Positions 15,705 to 23,824 of a DNA stretch of 64,000 nucleotides are shown here, piece after piece. The position numbers and the translations under genes were made by a program. Under the pieces are notes generated by a model. It worked only from the letters and a program-made list of their open reading frames with translations, had not been told where the DNA came from and searched no databases. Position 1 is the first letter of the stretch; each line of letters starts with the position of its first letter. The stretch is from Hyphomonas sp. (GTDB taxonomy: Bacteria > Pseudomonadota > Alphaproteobacteria > Caulobacterales > Hyphomonadaceae). The stretch lies in contig NZ_PNMA01000008.1 in the NCBI RefSeq assembly GCF_013823385.1, positions 1 through 64,000 on the forward strand, written 5' to 3'.

Positions 15705-15740
15705 AACGCCGGCCGCGTCAGACGGGGCCGGCGTTTTCAT
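15705..15740. terminator. Intrinsic terminator
   Basis: AACGCCGGCC (15705-15714) pairs with GGCCGGCGTT (15726-15735) over an 11-base loop and is followed by TTCATTT. It lies 25 bases after the acyl-CoA dehydrogenase stop and just beyond the end of the convergent MCE operon, so it may serve both. Confidence 0.75.
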
Positions 15741-15756
15741 TTGGCGGGAAGGCTTT

Positions 15757-16335
15757 TCAGGGCTGGCGGGTGGCGTCGGCGATGAAGGCGGCCGCTTCGC
15801 GCGCGCAGGCGCGGCCGGCAGCCACCAGCGCTTCGGCGCGCGCCGCATCGGTGCGGCCGCGGGCTTCGGCGGAGGTGGCAATCGAGGTCTGCCGGAAGAC
15901 GCTGCGTTCCTTGCCGCGAAGGATCGTGCCTTCCAGGCGGCAGCGGGCCGTTTCGCCCTTCAGGGTGAGATCGGAAATGCGCCAGGAGAATTCGAAATCG
16001 GTGAAGGCGCCCGCCTGCGCCGGCAGGGCCACATTGGCGCCCTCCCCGCTCAGCAGGTCCAGCAGCGCTTCCTGCATCAGGCTGGTGGCGCGGTCCGTCC
16101 ACTGAACGGTGCGCACATAGCGCATGGCGCCGGTTTCGTCTTCAGCGGCGATGGACCGGCCCGCGAGCAGGCGGGAGGCTTCCGGCTCGCGCACGGTGAC
16201 GGAAGCAGAGAGTTCATAGGCCGGGTCCAGCGGGCTCAGCCGGTAGAGCGCGTTGGCCGGTTCACGCTGCGGGATGATGCTTGCGCAGGCACCAAGCGAC
16301 AGCGCGGCAGCAGCCAGGATCAGGGGGCGGAACAT
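15757..16335 (-). CDS. ABC-type transport auxiliary lipoprotein (PqiC/DUF330-like)
   Basis: A 192-residue lipoprotein with signal peptide and lipobox LGAC (cysteine near residue 17). It is the last gene of a four-gene MCE transporter operon and overlaps the MCE gene by one base (TGATG). The pattern YRLSPLDP, then VRTVQWTDRATSLMQEALLDLL, matches the auxiliary lipoproteins that accompany MCE/Mla-like systems. It is probably anchored in the outer membrane, where it would contact the MCE ring (inference from family). Confidence 0.82.
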   Translation of the reverse strand: MFRPLILAAAALSLGACASIIPQREPANALYRLSPLDPAYELSASVTVREPEASRLLAGRSIAAEDETGAMRYVRTVQWTDRATSLMQEALLDLLSGEGANVALPAQAGAFTDFEFSWRISDLTLKGETARCRLEGTILRGKERSVFRQTSIATSAEARGRTDAARAEALVAAGRACAREAAAFIADATRQP

Positions 16336-17288
16336 CAGCGTTTCTCCTCATAGGGCACAGCTTCGCCGACCAGCAGCGACTGGGGATTGCTTTCCAGCTC
16401 TCTCAGGAACCGGTCAAACCGGTTCAGCATGATGCGCAGCTCCTTGCTGGCAACACCGGCATTCTGGAAGGTCTCGGTGGCCGGGCCCTCGATGATGGCG
16501 GTGGCGGCGGCGACGGCCTCGGCGCTGCGATCCAGCGTGCCGCTGGCCGATTTGGCGACGGTGCGCAGATCGGCGACGAGGATTTTGAGATCTTCGGCAG
16601 CGGCCGCCAGATTGGTATCGGCCGAATCGCCAAACTCCTGGAACTCGACCGAGGCCTTCTCGAAGGCGACAGCCGCGCGGGAGACATCATCGACGGCGGC
16701 GGTGGCCTTGTCGATCAGGCCATCCTCGGCAGCGAGCTTGGCGGTGGCGATCTCGATATTCTTCAGCGTGGCATTGACCGAGGCGATGTTCTCGTCGGTC
16801 AGCATCTTGTTGATATTGTCGAAGGTGAGGTTGGCGCGGCCGAGCGCCTGGGCGCCGCCGGCCACGATCTGGTCAACCAGGGTGCGCTCCGACCGGATGA
16901 CGGGCACGGGCTCGCCGGCGCGCGCTTCGAGCGGGCGGCCGGTGCCGGCGGTGATCTGGATGAAGGTTGTGCCGGTGATGCCGGCCAGCTGGATCGAGGC
17001 GCTGGAATCTTCCCGCACCGGGGTTTCCCGCGAGACCCGGACGCGCGCCCGCACCTTGGAGGAGTCGCTGCGATCCACCCGGACGGTCGCAACCTCCCCC
17101 ACCTTGATGCCGATATAGCGCACGGCCGCCCCCTCCTCCAGAGAGACCGGCCCATCGAACACGATGTCATAGGCCTTGTAGTCGCGGCTGAATTCCGACT
17201 GGCCGAGCCAGAGAACAAAGCCGGCAACCAGCGCGGCGGCGAGGATCACCAGACCGCCAATCAATGCATAGTTTGCCCGGGTTTCCAT
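16335..17288 (-). CDS. MlaD/MCE-domain substrate-binding protein
   Basis: A 317-residue protein with one N-terminal membrane anchor (about residues 8-28, ANYALIGGLVILAAALVAGF) and an MCE domain from about 38 to 120 (YDIVFDGPVSLEEGAAVRYIGIKVGEV). A long helical region follows. MCE proteins form periplasmic hexameric rings that pass phospholipids between membranes. TAGGAG precedes the start. It lies between the ATPase gene and the lipoprotein gene. Confidence 0.9.
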   Translation of the reverse strand: METRANYALIGGLVILAAALVAGFVLWLGQSEFSRDYKAYDIVFDGPVSLEEGAAVRYIGIKVGEVATVRVDRSDSSKVRARVRVSRETPVREDSSASIQLAGITGTTFIQITAGTGRPLEARAGEPVPVIRSERTLVDQIVAGGAQALGRANLTFDNINKMLTDENIASVNATLKNIEIATAKLAAEDGLIDKATAAVDDVSRAAVAFEKASVEFQEFGDSADTNLAAAAEDLKILVADLRTVAKSASGTLDRSAEAVAAATAIIEGPATETFQNAGVASKELRIMLNRFDRFLRELESNPQSLLVGEAVPYEEKR

Positions 17289-17302
17289 GGGTCCAAACGC
17301 TC

Positions 17303-18070
17303 CTAATAGCCTGCCGAGGCCGCACGTCCGCGCGGCCCGCCAAAGTATTCCTGTATCCAGGGGTGATCGACGCGCCGCAGCTCGTCCATCGTGCCGACGG
17401 CCAGCACGCGCTTCTCGCCGATCACCGCGATCCGGTCACAGACTGCGTGCAGCGTGTCGAGATCATGGGTGACGAGAAAGACGGTGAGGCCGAGGGCCTG
17501 CTGAAGATCGCGGATCAGCTTGTCGAAGGCGGCCGCGGTGATGGGGTCAAGGCCGGCGGTCGGCTCGTCGAGGAACAGGAGTTCCGGATCGAGCGCCAGG
17601 GCGCGGGCGAGCGCCGCGCGCTTGCGCATGCCGCCGGAAAGGTCTGAGGGGTATTTGTCACCGGCGCTGGGGGCAAGGCCCGCCATCTGGATCTTCATGT
17701 CGGCCAGCTGGGCGCGCAGGGCCGGATTGAGATCGGTATGCTCGCGCATCGGCACCATGACGTTTTCCCGCACGGTGAGGTTCGAGAAGAGGGCGCCATC
17801 CTGGAACATGATGCCCCAGCGGCGCTCCAGCGCGGTGCGCTCCTCGGTGTTCAGCAGGCCGAGCTGTTCGCCGAAGACTTCGACGGTGCCGGATTCGGGC
17901 TGCTTGAGGCCGACGACGGCCCGCAGCGTGACTGACTTTCCGCCCCCGGACGGACCGATGATACCGATGACTTCGCCGCGCGGAATATCGAGATCAAATC
18001 CATCGAGCACGACATTGCGCCCATAGGCGACTTTCATATCGCGGATGCGGATGACGGGCTCGGCGCTCAT
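17303..18070 (-). CDS. Mla-type lipid ABC transporter ATP-binding protein
   Basis: A 255-residue ATPase with Walker A GPSGGGKSVT, signature LSGGMRKRAALARAL, Walker B LLFLDEPTAGLDP and switch His in LVTHDLD. The sequence is of the MlaF type. The start overlaps the permease stop by four bases (ATGA). It would power lipid movement together with the permease encoded just upstream. Confidence 0.92.
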   Translation of the reverse strand: MSAEPVIRIRDMKVAYGRNVVLDGFDLDIPRGEVIGIIGPSGGGKSVTLRAVVGLKQPESGTVEVFGEQLGLLNTEERTALERRWGIMFQDGALFSNLTVRENVMVPMREHTDLNPALRAQLADMKIQMAGLAPSAGDKYPSDLSGGMRKRAALARALALDPELLFLDEPTAGLDPITAAAFDKLIRDLQQALGLTVFLVTHDLDTLHAVCDRIAVIGEKRVLAVGTMDELRRVDHPWIQEYFGGPRGRAASAGY

Positions 18071-19194
18071 ATGCCCATCTCCATGTAGAAGATGGCAAAC
18101 ATCGCATCGATGACGATGATGGCGAAGATCGCCTGAACCACCGATGTGGTGGTGGCCTTGCCGAGCGACTGGACGCTGCCGCCGACCTGCAGGCCCTGGC
18201 GGCAGGCGATCAGCGCCACGACCAGGCCGAAGACCGGGGATTTCGACATGCCGACCCAGAACTGGTCAAGCGTCACGGCCGCCCGCATCTGCTCCAGGAA
18301 GACGGCCGGGGTGATATCCAGCGTGGCCCAGCAGACGGCCATGCCGCCCGCGATGCCGGAGACGGTGGCGACGAAGGTGAGCACCGGCGTCATCACCACC
18401 ATGGCGAGGACACGCGGCGCGACGATGACATCCATGGGCTTCAGGCCAAGGGTCTGCATCGCGTCGATTTCCTGACGCATCTTCATCGAGCCGATCTGGG
18501 CGGTGAAGGAGGAGTTCGTGCGGCCCGCCAGCACGATGCCGGTCAGCACCACGCCGAATTCGCGCAGCACCGCAAAGCCGATCAGCTGGACGGTGAAGAC
18601 CTCCAGGCCGAAATCGCTCAGCAGGGTGGCGCCGATGAAGGCGATGACGAGGCCGACGAAGAAAGAGAGGAAGGCGATGATCGGCATCGCATTGAGGCCG
18701 GCCTCTTCCATCACCGAGACGATGGACGTCCAGCGCAGCTTCCAGGGCTGGGTGGCGAGGCGGGCCAGCGTGACCAGGGTTTCGCCGAGGAAAGCGAGGC
18801 TGGCCAGCATTTCCTTCATGAAATCAATGCTGCCCTTGCCGGTACGCTCCAGCAGGGCGAGGAGGCCGGTATCCGGCTTCTCGGCCGGGGGGGCAGGCTC
18901 GGCATGGGCGTGAACCTGTTCCAGCAGGCTCTCCACCGAAGCATGGTCGCCCAGGATGCGGGGCGGCCAGGCCGCGCCCTTTTCGCGCAGGGTGCGGTCA
19001 ATCAGATAGGCGCCCGAGGTATCGAGGCGGCCCAGAGCGGACACATCGAGACAGGCCGGAACATCACCCGGCAGCGCGCGCAGCTCTGCATCCAGCGGGT
19101 TGATCGTCGCCACCGTCCAGTCTCCGCTGAGGCGGAGGACGCGGCCTTCATCACTCTCTTCAAGCGTGAAGCTGGGGGCGGTAAGGTTCAGCAT
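18067..19194 (-). CDS. MlaE-type lipid ABC permease fused to an N-terminal STAS domain
   Basis: A 375-residue protein. The first 100 residues form a STAS domain (LRLSGDWTVATI, CLDVSALGRLDTSGAYLI), equivalent to MlaB of Escherichia coli. From about residue 130 comes the MlaE permease with several membrane segments and the motif LREFGVVLTGIVLAGRTNSSFTAQ (shown here by its ends LREFG and SSFTAQ, about 200-224). This is the known fused form, replacing a separate MlaB gene. I start at ATG 19194 instead of upstream codons because the STAS domain begins directly after it. It heads the four-gene operon. Confidence 0.9.
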   Translation of the reverse strand: MLNLTAPSFTLEESDEGRVLRLSGDWTVATINPLDAELRALPGDVPACLDVSALGRLDTSGAYLIDRTLREKGAAWPPRILGDHASVESLLEQVHAHAEPAPPAEKPDTGLLALLERTGKGSIDFMKEMLASLAFLGETLVTLARLATQPWKLRWTSIVSVMEEAGLNAMPIIAFLSFFVGLVIAFIGATLLSDFGLEVFTVQLIGFAVLREFGVVLTGIVLAGRTNSSFTAQIGSMKMRQEIDAMQTLGLKPMDVIVAPRVLAMVVMTPVLTFVATVSGIAGGMAVCWATLDITPAVFLEQMRAAVTLDQFWVGMSKSPVFGLVVALIACRQGLQVGGSVQSLGKATTTSVVQAIFAIIVIDAMFAIFYMEMGI

Positions 19195-19282
19195 TCTTCG
19201 GGTCCTGACTGACCTCCATAGCAAAACATGCTTAAGGACGGCGTGTGCCAAACCAAGACAATTCGTCTGTGAGGATTAACCC

Positions 19283-20266
19283 ATGGGTCATTTCCGGCTT
19301 GAAGCTGTTCATGTTTCCACGCCCCTGAGCGCCGCCTTCGCCATTTCCCGCGGCGCCAAGACCAGCGCCGAGACCGTGCGCGTGCACCTCACGGATGGGG
19401 TTAACTCCGGACGGGGGGAAAGCGTTCCCTATGGCCGGTATGGCGAGACGGTGGGCTCGGTCCTTGCCGAGATCGAGGCCGCGCGCGGGGCGATCGAGGC
19501 CGGGATCAGCCGGGCGGCGCTGCAGACCCTGATGAAGCCGGGGGCGGCGCGCTGCGCGGTGGACTGCGCGCTGTGGGATCTGGAGGCCAAGCAGACGGGC
19601 AAGCCGGTCTGGCAGCTGGCGGGGCTGCCGGAGCCCAGGCCGGTGGAGACTGCCGTAACGATCACGCTGGACACGCCCGGCGCGATGGCGGAAGCGGCGC
19701 GCACGGCGCCGGGCCGGCTGCTGAAGCTGAAGCTCGGCGGGGCGGGCGACCTGGCGCGGCTGCAGGCGGTGCATGAGGCCCGGCCCGATGCGCGCCTGAT
19801 CGCCGACGCGAATGAAGGCCTCTCCCCTTCCGATCTGCCGGCGCTGATGAAGGCGGCCGCGGGCCTCGGCGTGGTGCTGATCGAGCAGCCCCTGCCCGCG
19901 GGCCAGGACGAGGCGCTGCTGAAACGGCCCGGCGCGGTGGCCCTCTGCGCCGACGAGAGCGCGCATACGAGCGCCGATATCCAGACCCTCGCCCGCTATT
20001 ATGACGCGGTGAACATCAAGCTCGACAAGGCGGGCGGGCTGACCGGGGCGCTGGCCATGGCGCGCGAAGCGCGCGGGGCGGGATTGGGCGTGATGGTGGG
20101 ATGTATGGTGGCCGGCTCGCTGGCGATGGCGCCGGCGGTGCTGCTGGCGCAGCTGGCGGATGTAGCCGATCTTGACGGGCCGCTCTGGCTGGCAGGCGAT
20201 ATCGAGGGCGGCCTGACGTATACGGACGGGCGGGTGGCGCCGCCGGAGGCCGGGCTCTGGGGGTGA
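19283..20266 (+). CDS. Dipeptide epimerase of the enolase superfamily (L-Ala-D/L-Glu epimerase or DgcA-like)
   Basis: A 327-residue enolase-superfamily enzyme. The N-terminal cap has FAISRGAKTSAETV and GRGESVPYGRYGET. The barrel carries the lysine pair in LLKLKLGG, metal ligands in LIADANEG, LIEQPL and ADES, and a lysine in NIKLDKAGGL. These fit the muconate lactonizing subgroup that epimerises Ala-Glu dipeptides from peptidoglycan. Alphaproteobacterial N-acetyl-D-Glu racemase DgcA is closely similar, and its partner dgcN is not adjacent here. GAGGATTA precedes the ATG. It is divergent from the MCE operon. Confidence 0.85.
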   Translation: MGHFRLEAVHVSTPLSAAFAISRGAKTSAETVRVHLTDGVNSGRGESVPYGRYGETVGSVLAEIEAARGAIEAGISRAALQTLMKPGAARCAVDCALWDLEAKQTGKPVWQLAGLPEPRPVETAVTITLDTPGAMAEAARTAPGRLLKLKLGGAGDLARLQAVHEARPDARLIADANEGLSPSDLPALMKAAAGLGVVLIEQPLPAGQDEALLKRPGAVALCADESAHTSADIQTLARYYDAVNIKLDKAGGLTGALAMAREARGAGLGVMVGCMVAGSLAMAPAVLLAQLADVADLDGPLWLAGDIEGGLTYTDGRVAPPEAGLWG

Positions 20267-20320
20267 GCGGGTTTTTGGGGTGGGCTGACCTTTCGGGTTT
20301 TCCGGAGCTTCAGAAGGTGC

Positions 20321-20434
20321 GTCACCCTCGATGCGCGTGAGCGCATCTGAGGGCCCATCTCCGGACTGTCAGGCGCGTGCCAGGGGATGGGCGGGAGCTG
20401 GGCCCTCAGATGGCCTTCGGCCATCGAGGGTGAC
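20321..20434. repeat. Long inverted repeat with self-paired arms
   Basis: The left arm (20321-20356, starting GTCACCCTCGATG) and right arm (20400-20434, ending CATCGAGGGTGAC) are inverted copies over about 35 bases with a 43-base spacer. Each arm also contains its own perfect small hairpin: GATGCGC-GTGA-GCGCATC on the left and GATGGCC-TTC-GGCCATC on the right. The two inner stems differ in sequence but both pair fully. It lies in the gap after the epimerase gene and looks like a REP-type mobile intergenic repeat. Confidence 0.8.
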
Positions 20435-20535
20435 GAAGAGGGTGGGCGGAGGGAAAGAGTTTCACGCAGCAGGTTTGGCCGGACGCAGCGGGGGCTGGCC
20501 GGGGGATTTGGGCTGGGTTCGGCGTTGGGGAATGG

Positions 20536-20650
20536 CTAGGAGGTGTCAGTGATTGGCGAGAGGGCAGATGCCCCCTTCGTCAGTCCGCTGCGCGGCCTGC
20601 CACTTCCCCCGCAAGTGCAGGGGAAGATTGAGCGTTGCGCTTCGGTGAGC
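20536..20650 (-). repeat. Intergenic palindromic repeat, copy B (related to 188-262)
   Basis: Read on the minus strand it has CTTCCCC...GGGGAAG as a hairpin, then a GC-rich segment, and ends GACACCTCCTAGCC exactly as copy A near the left end of the window. It overlaps the 3' end of the small gene at 20536-20934 and supplies its last 28 or so codons and its stop. Confidence 0.65.
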
Positions 20651-20934
20651 AGGTCAGCCGGAAGGTCTGACGACCATACCGGATCATCCCACGCTTTGCG
20701 CGTCGGCTCTACTGGTCTGTAGGCGGAGGGGCTGGGCGCAGCGTCGCCGAGATATTCGATGCGGACGCCGCCCCACCACATGACGCGGAGCAAGGCGCCC
20801 TGGCGGCCGGCGGCGCGGACTTGCGCCACGGCGCGGCCGAGCTGCCAGATCAGCACCGGCCAGAAAAAGGGGTGCACGAACGCAAAATATTGCGCGAGCG
20901 CGGGTTCCTTTCTGAGGCGGGCGAGGCTGAACAT
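20536..20934 (-). CDS. Small uncharacterised protein, paralogue of the protein at 1-258
   Basis: A 132-residue protein with an aromatic, hydrophobic segment at about residues 16-38 (YFAFVHPFFWPVLIWQLG), which may associate with the membrane. The next part, WWGGVRIEYLGD then RKAWDDPVW, matches the protein at the left end of the window. The last 28 residues are encoded by the palindromic repeat and probably carry no conserved function. No Shine-Dalgarno sequence precedes ATG 20934, and the upstream leader is almost free of G on the coding strand. I do not recognise the family. Confidence 0.6.
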   Translation of the reverse strand: MFSLARLRKEPALAQYFAFVHPFFWPVLIWQLGRAVAQVRAAGRQGALLRVMWWGGVRIEYLGDAAPSPSAYRPVEPTRKAWDDPVWSSDLPADLLTEAQRSIFPCTCGGSGRPRSGLTKGASALSPITDTS

Positions 20935-20970
20935 GCGGGAAGGATACGATGGGTGGCGGAGGGGGTGGAC

Positions 20971-21050
20971 AAGGTTTGGGGAGATTTTTTGTAAGGGGTT
21001 GAAGGGATTGGGGATTTTGGTTGGATTTGGGGTGGGATTTGTTGGATAGG
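20971..21050. other. 80-base C-free, G/T-rich tract
   Basis: The plus strand from 20971 to 21050 contains no C at all and several G runs (GGGG near 20988 and 20995, GGG, GGGG near 21010, GGGG-T-GGG near 21030). The rest of the window is GC-rich with balanced C and G. It lies upstream of the small gene at 20536-20934, so the mRNA leader there would be free of G. Confidence 0.8.
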
Positions 21051-21068
21051 CGTTGCGAGCCCGCTCTT

Positions 21069-21142
21069 ATCCTTCGACTTCGCTCAGGATGAGCTAAACA
21101 ACGCTGGTCTCAAGAAGCTCATCCTGAGCGAAGTCGAAGGAT
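21069..21142. repeat. Perfect 27-base inverted repeat
   Basis: Bases 21069-21095 (starting ATCCTTCGACTTCGC) and 21116-21142 (ending GCGAAGTCGAAGGAT) are exact inverted copies with a 20-base spacer. The core CCTTCGACTTCGCTCAGGATGAG resembles a repeat I recall as widespread between genes in many proteobacteria. It is 24 bases beyond the end of the ABC-F gene and could act as a terminator. Confidence 0.85.
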
Positions 21143-21165
21143 GGGCGGGCCAGGAGGTGAGTATC

Positions 21166-23070
21166 TTAGCTCACGGCCTCTTTGACCGCGCTCTCATACG
21201 CATCCAGCGCGCTCAGCCATTCGGTTTCGGCTTTGGCGGCTTCGGCTTCGAGTTTGCCGCGTTCGATGGAGAGTTCGGTCACCTTCTGCGGGCTGAGGCC
21301 GGTTTTCGAGAGTTCGGCATCGATTGTCTTTATACGGGCGTTTGCCTTCTCGAAGGCTTTCTCGGCGGCGTCGGCCTTTTTCTTGAGGGGAGCAGCGGCT
21401 TCGCGGGCCTGGGAGGCGCGGCGGCGCTGCTCGGCCTTGTCGGCGGGCGCTTCTTCGGCGGCCGCAGCCGCCTTGGCAGGGGCGGCCTTTTCGCGATCTG
21501 AACTCATCACCAGAACACGGTAGTCGGCGAGGTCTCCGTCATAATTGGAGACCTTGCCATTCTTGACGAGCCAGAGCTGATCGGCGGTGGCCTCGGCGAG
21601 ATAGACATCGTGCGTGATCAGAAGAACGGCGCCGGCGAAATCATTGAGCGCGTAGATCAGGGCTTCGCGGCTGTCGATATCAAGGTGGGAGGTCGGCTCG
21701 TCGAGGATGAGGATCTGCGGTTTCTGCAGGCCGATGAGACCGAGGATGAGACGGACTTTCTCCCCGCCCGAGAGCTTTTCGACCTTGGTTTCGACCTTCT
21801 CATGGGAAAAGCCGAGTTGGGCAGCGACCGAGCGTTGCTTGGCGACCGGCGTGTCGGCCGGGAGCGCGCGCATGACGTGTTCGAGGACGGTGTCGCCGAT
21901 GGTCAGCTCGTCGAGCTGGTCCTGCGAGAAATAGCCGATCTCGACCTTTTTCGGCATCCGGCGCTTGCCCGCCAGAAGCGGCAGGCGTTCGGCAATGGAT
22001 TTGACCAGCGTGGTCTTGCCCTGCCCGTTGGTGCCGATGATGGCGACACGGTCATCGGGGTCGATGCGCAGGCGAACGCCGCGCAGAATGACCGCCTGCG
22101 GACCATAGCCCATATCCGCATCCTCAATCTCCAGCAGCGGCGGGGCGAGCACGGTGTCTGAAGCGGGAAAATTGAAGGGCGCGGTGCGCTCCTCCAGGGG
22201 AATCGAAATCTCCTGCATCTTCTCCAGCATCTTGATGCGGGACTGGGCCTGGCGGGCTTTTGAGGCCTTGGCGCGGAAGCGGTCGACGAAGGATTGCAGG
22301 TGGGCGCGGTCCTTGTCCTGCTTGGTTTTCTGGCTCTCGAGCTGGGCAAGCTTTGCCGCGCGCAGCTTCAGCCAGTCATCATAGCCGCCCGGCGTGATCG
22401 TCAGCTTACGGTGTTCCAGCGCCATTGTGTGGGTGACCGAGCGGTTGAGCATTTCCCGGTCGTGGGAGACGATGAGGACTGTGTTGGGATAGCGGCGCAA
22501 ATAGCCTTCGAGCCAGGCGGCGCCTTCAAGGTCGAGATAGTTGGTCGGCTCGTCCAGCAGCAGGAGGTCTGGCTGGGCGAAGAGCGCGCCGGCGATGGCC
22601 GCGCGCATGCGCCAGCCGCCGGAAAACTCCCGCGTGGCGCGGGAGAGATCGGCATGGGTGAAGCCGAGGCCCATCAGGATTTCCGAAGCGCGCGCCTCGG
22701 CCGACCAGGCGTCGATGTCCAGAAGGCGGGCATGGATGTCGCCGATCCGGTCGGGATCGGTGGCGGTTTCGGACTCGATCATCAGGGCGTGGCGTTCGGC
22801 GTCCGCCTCCAGGACCACGTCGAGGATCGTCTGATCGGTGGGGGCAACCTCCTGGGCGACCCAGCCGAGGCGGGCGCCATTCTGCAGGCGGATGGCGCTG
22901 TCCTTGCCGGGCGAGGCGATTTCCTCGCGGATGAGGCGCAGCAGCGTGGACTTGCCCGTGCCGTTGCGGCCGATGAGGCCGACCTTCCAGCCGGCAGAGA
23001 TGCGCGCAGAGGCGCCGTCAAACAGCGGGCGGGCCTCAACCCGGTAATCAAGGTTCCTGATCTCAAGCAT
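21166..23070 (-). CDS. ABC-F family ATPase
   Basis: A 634-residue soluble protein with two ABC domains and no membrane part. The first has Walker A GRNGTGKST and signature FSGGWRMR; the second has GTNGQGKTT and LSGGEKVR. Each has a DEPT(N/S)-type Walker B. The C-terminal 110 residues are an Ala/Lys/Glu-rich coiled coil as in Uup/YheS-type proteins. ABC-F proteins act on ribosomes to relieve stalled or unusual states. I start at ATG 23070 (MLEIRNLDY), where homology begins. Confidence 0.9.
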   Translation of the reverse strand: MLEIRNLDYRVEARPLFDGASARISAGWKVGLIGRNGTGKSTLLRLIREEIASPGKDSAIRLQNGARLGWVAQEVAPTDQTILDVVLEADAERHALMIESETATDPDRIGDIHARLLDIDAWSAEARASEILMGLGFTHADLSRATREFSGGWRMRAAIAGALFAQPDLLLLDEPTNYLDLEGAAWLEGYLRRYPNTVLIVSHDREMLNRSVTHTMALEHRKLTITPGGYDDWLKLRAAKLAQLESQKTKQDKDRAHLQSFVDRFRAKASKARQAQSRIKMLEKMQEISIPLEERTAPFNFPASDTVLAPPLLEIEDADMGYGPQAVILRGVRLRIDPDDRVAIIGTNGQGKTTLVKSIAERLPLLAGKRRMPKKVEIGYFSQDQLDELTIGDTVLEHVMRALPADTPVAKQRSVAAQLGFSHEKVETKVEKLSGGEKVRLILGLIGLQKPQILILDEPTSHLDIDSREALIYALNDFAGAVLLITHDVYLAEATADQLWLVKNGKVSNYDGDLADYRVLVMSSDREKAAPAKAAAAAEEAPADKAEQRRRASQAREAAAPLKKKADAAEKAFEKANARIKTIDAELSKTGLSPQKVTELSIERGKLEAEAAKAETEWLSALDAYESAVKEAVS

Positions 23071-23189
23071 GGGGCGGGCTTTAGCCTGCCGGGGCGCAAA
23101 AGGCACCCCGTTTTTGCAACGCAGCCATATCGTCGCATACGTGCAGTTCCGCACTTCCATTGGCGTTGTGCAGTGCACAAATTCCCCTC

Positions 23190-23819
23190 ATGAACACGCA
23201 CACCTTCTCGACCCGCCTGAAATCCGGGGATGCGGTGTATCTGCGGCCCATCGGGCCGCGCGACCGTGCCCGTGAAGTGGCCCTGATTGCCGGATTTTCG
23301 GATCATTCGCGGTATCTGCGCTTCTTTACCGGGGCCAAGACCGTGCCGGAGGCCGTGATTGACCAGCTGGTCAATGTGGATGGCTACAATCATATCGCCT
23401 GGGGCGCGCTGGACCTGGAAATGCCGGGCGCGCCGCTGATGGGCGTGGTGCGCGCGATCCGCCGGGGAACGAGCGATGTGGCCGATCTGGCGATGGGGGT
23501 GCTGGACGCCCACCATGGCAAGGGGCTGGCGCGGCTGCTCATGGCGGCGGTGGTGCAGGACGCAATCGAGGCCGGGATTACCCGCTTTGCCGCCGATACG
23601 CTGGCGGAGAACAATGCGGCGCGCCGTCTGTTCCGGGCGATGGGCGGCCATGCGACCGGGCGCGACGGGCTGGTGGTGACGTTTGAGTTTGATGCGGCAA
23701 CAGCGGCCGAGCGGCTGGACACGATGGTGGCGCCCGAAGCGCTGGCCGATCTGCGCGACGCGCTGGGACCGAGGCGCCCTGCCCCGGCCCCCGCGCCGTC
23801 AGATCACCACGGCGCCTGA
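23190..23819 (+). CDS. GNAT-family N-acetyltransferase
   Basis: A 209-residue acetyltransferase with VYLRPIGPRDRAREVALIAG at the start and the acetyl-CoA-binding block VLDAHHGKGLARLLM around residue 105. NNAARRLFRAMGG follows as the typical last helix. The substrate is unknown; the layout resembles protein acetyltransferases with one GNAT domain. No clear ribosome binding site precedes ATG 23190, so start choice is uncertain. It is divergent from the ABC-F gene. Confidence 0.82.
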   Translation: MNTHTFSTRLKSGDAVYLRPIGPRDRAREVALIAGFSDHSRYLRFFTGAKTVPEAVIDQLVNVDGYNHIAWGALDLEMPGAPLMGVVRAIRRGTSDVADLAMGVLDAHHGKGLARLLMAAVVQDAIEAGITRFAADTLAENNAARRLFRAMGGHATGRDGLVVTFEFDAATAAERLDTMVAPEALADLRDALGPRRPAPAPAPSDHHGA

Positions 23820-23824
23820 GTTTA

